Below are positions 60,211 to 64,000 of a stretch of 64,000 bases of DNA, in pieces. The stretch covers positions 1,240,001 to 1,304,000 of the forward strand of contig VNKQ01000005.1 of NCBI GenBank assembly GCA_016508695.1, given 5' to 3'. The stretch is from Hyphodiscus hymeniophilus (taxonomy: Eukaryota > Ascomycota > Leotiomycetes > Helotiales > Hyphodiscaceae). The notes under the pieces were generated by a model, which had not been told where the DNA came from, did no database searches, and saw nothing but the letters and a program-made list of their open reading frames with translations. Position 1 is the first letter of the stretch; each line of letters starts with the position of its first letter. The position numbers and the translations under genes were made by a program.

Positions 60211-62475
60211 TCATATCCTGGACTCGCCGCCCAGGTTGAGCCAAGACATGTCTGGCATTGGCTTGTTTGGTGGTTGTGACGGATGTTGGTCAGGCGCACC
60301 TGTGGGGAATCTGGTATTTCGTGGCAGGGTTTTATCGTAGTTGCTCTCCGTGTACGCATTACTGTAACTTCGTCCGATAGCCCAGTCTTGTTTGTCATCA
60401 GGAGTCCATGGTCCTTGCTGCTCATGAACGCTGGCCGGTATCCCGGACGAAAAAGCATCGTGCCTATCATCATCATTGAAGGATGACAACGAGCTCATTG
60501 AACCATGCTTTTCGATCGTCCCTGACATCTCTGGTGGCAAAGGAAATCTGTTCGAGGTGTGGGCTATGTTTGGGCTTCCTGATACCACTCTATTCAACTC
60601 TGGTCGTTCACCAATCTTCAAAGGCGGCACAATTGCTGAACTTTGCGTGGCTTGGCTGGGAAGTCGATACTCGGAGTACTGTGATTCAGAACTTCTATCC
60701 GAGCCCTCATAGGTCGTCCTTCTCGAACCACCGAAACCTAGAATGTTCATCGCGCTCCCTCCAGACCAGTATCGGTTCCATCCCGAGCTCCTCCTAGTGC
60801 TTCCACGACGACCTCCTCTGCTATTGCCGCGGGTTCGAACTGGCGGCATGCTTCTATCTTCCGCTAAAGGCGGTGCCTTGTGATCTCCCGTAGCGGTTGC
60901 AAACGCGTGGGAGGCCTGGGGAGGTTGCTCCTGGGGCATGGGTTTGCTGATGGCATTCTTGTACTTCTTATTAAACTGACTGCTGGAGTCACTGCCGAGA
61001 CTACCATTACCCTTGTCACTACCTCTCCTGTGGCCTCCGACCCGACCCATTAATATAGCCATCGACGAAAAGGAACCTTGTGAAGCTTGAGGTTCATGGT
61101 TGCGAAACTGTCTTGCCGAACTCATTTGTGGTAAGCCCCTATCTGCGAAATCGAGATCGTCCTTCTCATCCGAGATCCCGCTGGAACGTCGTTGGTGACC
61201 AACATCCATATGTTGTCTCTGCTTCTTCCGCCATCTAAACAATAGCAAGATACCCAAAAGAATCAAGGCCACGCCGATTATCGATCCAAGAACCGCACCG
61301 AGGATCTTTACTGGAATTTTGGGATTTGTGGCGGTACTGGGTGCAGATGAGGACGAAGGCGACGCTGTTGCTGAAGCTGTCGATGCTGTCGATGCCGTCG
61401 AGGTCGCGATACTTCCGAGTCCTCCGTTCGCCGACACCTTCGCATTCGACACTAAGCTCGACGTCGCATTTACCCAGGAGTTGTCCCTCGCCTTGAACAT
61501 ACACAGTACGTCCTCTTCATTCCCACCTGATATCACTACAAGACCACTCTGATCCCTGCAAATGGAGTAGGTCGACCTCGTGCTCATTGAAGCGAGTGTA
61601 TCGTTGTATGCCGGCCAGTCAGCCACTGTCAGGTTCCCTCGCTTCTCCAGATCTCCTGATCTCCCTTCTAGATCGCCAAATGATCTCTCGTCCAGACTTC
61701 TTCTTCGTAAGACTGGCGCCGCATTCTGAACAGGATTACCTTCGGCATCGATAAGTATCGTTCTGTTGACAGTGTTCGGAGAAGTTGTCATGTCGAAAGT
61801 ATATAGGTTCTTACTACCGTCATCGCCATTGATGACCACGCCTTTGATGTTAGATGTGTTGTAGAAAGGATTCTTCAACGTTGCATTTGACTCCATCCAC
61901 GTCGTCGAAGGACTAAAAATCATAGCTTTTGTGTTGGTCTCACTACCACCTAAATATATCGCTTCGCTTTCCGTCCATTGTATTAATAAGGGGTTGATGG
62001 CTGGGGGAGCAATAGCTTCGTAAGCTGTGACGAGGTAAGGATCTGATGCTTGGATCGTGAAAGTCTGTGACGAGAGCTGCTTCGTCCCATCCTGTGTCCC
62101 AGCATAAACAAGTATTGAATCCGAGGAGTTCAGGTAGACGGCGCTATGGTAGAGTCGGTTTTGAGTGATAGCGACTCCTGGTTGTAGAGTTTCCCAACTT
62201 CCATCCGCAAAGGTGTATTTTTGTAGTCCCTGATAGTCACTCGAGTTCGATGTTCCTCCCACAATGTATAATGCAGCCGCACTTATATTCTTCTCCGGTG
62301 TCGACGTAACACAGACTCCTCCTGTCACAGCAACACCCATGGGAAGTTCTGACCATGTTGCCCCGTTTCGTATAGGTAGAGATTGGAAGGCTTGGGAGCT
62401 GTATGTGTAGAGAGTGTTATTGAACAACGTCGAACAGGCATCGCCCAAGGGGTATTGTGGAGTTGGTAAAGACAT
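60211..62475 (-). CDS. Kelch-type single-pass membrane protein
   Basis: The function is unknown; this is a Pezizomycotina-wide membrane protein with a Kelch/galactose-oxidase-like extracellular part. The gene is one exon of 754 codons from the ATG at 62475. The N-terminal half has beta-propeller-like strands (AALYIVGGTSNSSDYQGLQKY, ILVYAGTQDG, AIYLGGSETN, LVVISGGNEEDVLC) and many N-glycosylation sites. A Ser/Thr/Ala-rich stalk leads to one membrane helix (about residues 415-440, ILGAVLGSIIGVALILLGIL) followed by RWRKKQR, so the tail is cytosolic. That tail is long, basic and Ser-rich, and ends PDMSWLNLGGESRI. Such a topology needs a signal peptide, but none precedes MSLPTPQYPLGDAC. The sequence stays open five or more codons upstream (ATRQYD), suggesting a missed upstream exon I could not find. 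Confidence 0.85.
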   Translation of the reverse strand: MSLPTPQYPLGDACSTLFNNTLYTYSSQAFQSLPIRNGATWSELPMGVAVTGGVCVTSTPEKNISAAALYIVGGTSNSSDYQGLQKYTFADGSWETLQPGVAITQNRLYHSAVYLNSSDSILVYAGTQDGTKQLSSQTFTIQASDPYLVTAYEAIAPPAINPLLIQWTESEAIYLGGSETNTKAMIFSPSTTWMESNATLKNPFYNTSNIKGVVINGDDGSKNLYTFDMTTSPNTVNRTILIDAEGNPVQNAAPVLRRRSLDERSFGDLEGRSGDLEKRGNLTVADWPAYNDTLASMSTRSTYSICRDQSGLVVISGGNEEDVLCMFKARDNSWVNATSSLVSNAKVSANGGLGSIATSTASTASTASATASPSSSSAPSTATNPKIPVKILGAVLGSIIGVALILLGILLLFRWRKKQRQHMDVGHQRRSSGISDEKDDLDFADRGLPQMSSARQFRNHEPQASQGSFSSMAILMGRVGGHRRGSDKGNGSLGSDSSSQFNKKYKNAISKPMPQEQPPQASHAFATATGDHKAPPLAEDRSMPPVRTRGNSRGGRRGSTRRSSGWNRYWSGGSAMNILGFGGSRRTTYEGSDRSSESQYSEYRLPSQATQSSAIVPPLKIGERPELNRVVSGSPNIAHTSNRFPLPPEMSGTIEKHGSMSSLSSFNDDDRHDAFSSGIPASVHEQQGPWTPDDKQDWAIGRSYSNAYTESNYDKTLPRNTRFPTGAPDQHPSQPPNKPMPDMSWLNLGGESRI

Positions 62476-64000
62476 ATCGTATTGTCGTGTTGCCTTTAGA
62501 CTTCGTTCGATTGGTACTTCGTTGCGTCGTACGACCAGTTCCTGAAGTCATCCACTTCCTCCTATCGCAACATAGCTGGCAAGCTCAGTATGAAATATAT
62601 GTAATGAACCCGGAAAAAGAAAGTAGGCTCTCAAAGCGGTTGAGAACAAATCTCAAATTTGTGATGGCGCTAGAGTTCAACTCTAAAGGCTGTGAGAGGT
62701 GAAGCTGTGTCCGGTATTCAATTCAATTCAATTCATCCGAATGTGTTCAACAGAGAAAAGAAACAATGCCCGAGTGCCTTTCGCAGGATGGTTTTCGAAC
62801 GTTCAATATCGTAAAGATGTTTGGTGTGGTGAGAGTAACCAAACGTAGGATAGCTGAAACAAAAGAAGTCGAGAAAGGAAGATCTCTGTACGTTTCTTCG
62901 GAGGTCGTTGAAACTGCAAATCTAAAAGGGATTCGACACAACGCCAGCGAAGGCTTGCAGAACAGACTTCGGCGAGGATGAATGAACTTGGGAAGAAATG
63001 TTATTCTGATCGAAACGCGATTTTGCGTGGGTATCGCGGAAAGGAGTTGTTAAGGAATGGATTGAGCGAATGGAATCGATCCACCTAGAAGGCCACGAGT
63101 TGGGCGAATGGGCAGGCCCTGTCCTGGATCTACAGAACGTCTGAAATCCGTTTCCTGAATTGCTCAATGCGAATAGCAAAAAGGTGGTCCTGGCGCGAAT
63201 GTGTACGAATCGGTGCGGCAGCTATTGCAGATAGAGGCAGAGAGGTGTATGAGTATGGAAGAAATTCCGCACCAACAGAACGGTTATCTCGAAAATGAGC
63301 GAGGAAGCTGTGGCTGTACGTATGTATGCACCTGGCAGAAGAGACCGAGAATGAGCGTAGTGTGGAATGGTAACACAGGCGGAATCCAAAGATGGTGTGT
63401 GCAGGACAATTTCTGAACTTGTGAATGGATTGTGCCAAGGGTTGCTAGGGGTTGCCCCAGCGGTGCAGCCTTTTCGCAGGTCCGAAGCAGGATAAGCGTC
63501 GTACAAGTCCCAGGGGGTTTTGGGGTTTTTGCTTGGGTATCGCTCGTCGTGTCCAATCCTCGAGGTTGAAAGTGGGCGAGTGGGCAGCAGCCAGGGACCA
63601 CCAGGACGCTGTGACTCTGTGAGACAGAAACAGACGGTGCTCAGATGCTGTCCCGTTTGATGCAATCTCAATCTCCAGCTCAAGCTCTCTCAGTCTCTCG
63701 AATCTCGTATGACAGAAATTTTGAGGATCCGGAAGGAAGATTTCCGGGCATACAGTACTCGAGTACTCCATTTTACTGTGTACTCGGCACGGATTATTTC
63801 GAGAAATGATCCCTGAAGACGACGTTGTCGCCGGTAATCCGCCTATTTGCCGGGTATTCTAATTATTGTTGGCGCTGTGATTCGTTGTGGGCGGTAAAAA
63901 GAAAAGAGGTTGCTTCCCGTTGACCTCCTCCCCTCGCTCGCTCTCCCTCCTGCACTGCAAACCGAATAATGGTCCCTGAATCTGTGCCTGGTACCTGACG
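62476..64000. other. Upstream of the Kelch gene to the right edge
   Basis: About 1.5 kb. It should hold the Kelch gene promoter and perhaps a small first exon with a signal peptide, which I searched for and did not find. A short ATTCA run lies near 62716-62734. Open frames on the minus strand at 63222-63683 and 63445-63771 have no recognisable domain. Confidence 0.4.

Noticed and set aside
63222..63771. Overlapping minus-strand open frames near the right edge
   Set aside because: No recognisable domain, no splice support, and several overlapping frames of similar length.

Overview
The window is nuclear DNA of a filamentous ascomycete (Pezizomycotina), most likely a Leotiomycete related to Botrytis and Sclerotinia. 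The evidence is short introns (mostly 45-75 nt) with GT-AG ends and CTAAC/CTGAC branch sites, wide intergenic spaces, and proteins typical of the group: a NIK1/OS-1 histidine kinase with six HAMP repeats, a NUC-1-type bHLH factor, a Zn2Cys6 factor, and a Ync13-like C2/MUN protein. The class-level placement is inference from protein flavour only.

Layout. 1-2.4 kb: two minus-strand housekeeping genes, pyridoxal kinase (cut by the left edge) and PCNA. 3.0-5.1 kb: a plus-strand Zn2Cys6 factor, divergent from PCNA and followed 21 nt later by a 562-bp MITE. 7.1-8.7 kb: a minus-strand C2H2 protein. 8.7-12.4 kb: gene-poor, with small tandem repeats and a possible kinase-like relic. 12.4-15.5 kb: a large F-box protein (minus). 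16.8-21.0 kb: a Ync13/Munc13-like gene with an apparent one-base frameshift. 21.7-22.1 kb: a hAT-type MITE with an exact 8-bp target duplication. 24.7-29.0 kb: the group III hybrid histidine kinase. 29.0-35.5 kb: a long gene-free stretch that may hold a long 5' UTR intron of the next gene. 35.5-37.1 kb: a three-RRM Csx1-like protein. 39.2-43.4 kb: a divergent pair, a Laa2-like AP-1 accessory protein (minus) and the nucleoporin NSP1 (plus). 43.8-44.3 kb: ATPase inhibitor IF1 (minus). 45.9-46.9 kb: 14-3-3. 47.7-50.7 kb: a divergent pair, CDC14 (minus) and the KEOPS subunit PCC1 (plus). 50.7-55.1 kb: gene-poor. 55.1-57.0 kb: NUC-1/PHO4-like bHLH. 57.6-59.1 kb: a metallo-beta-lactamase-fold hydrolase (minus). 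60.2-62.5 kb: a Kelch-type membrane protein (minus).

The genes are functionally mixed: DNA replication, cell-cycle exit, osmotic and phosphate signalling, membrane traffic, nuclear pore, tRNA modification, mitochondria. I see no biosynthetic cluster, CRISPR, rRNA, or recognisable tRNA, and nothing I would call a new biological system. The noteworthy material is at the level of gene structure: an intron splitting the PCNA start codon, an 11-nt micro-exon, stop-free introns of length 3n, a GC-AG intron, competing splice acceptors beside the histidine kinase H-box, two distinct MITEs, and one frameshifted large gene. All exon boundaries below were worked out by hand from splice signals and reading frames; every protein length rests on them.
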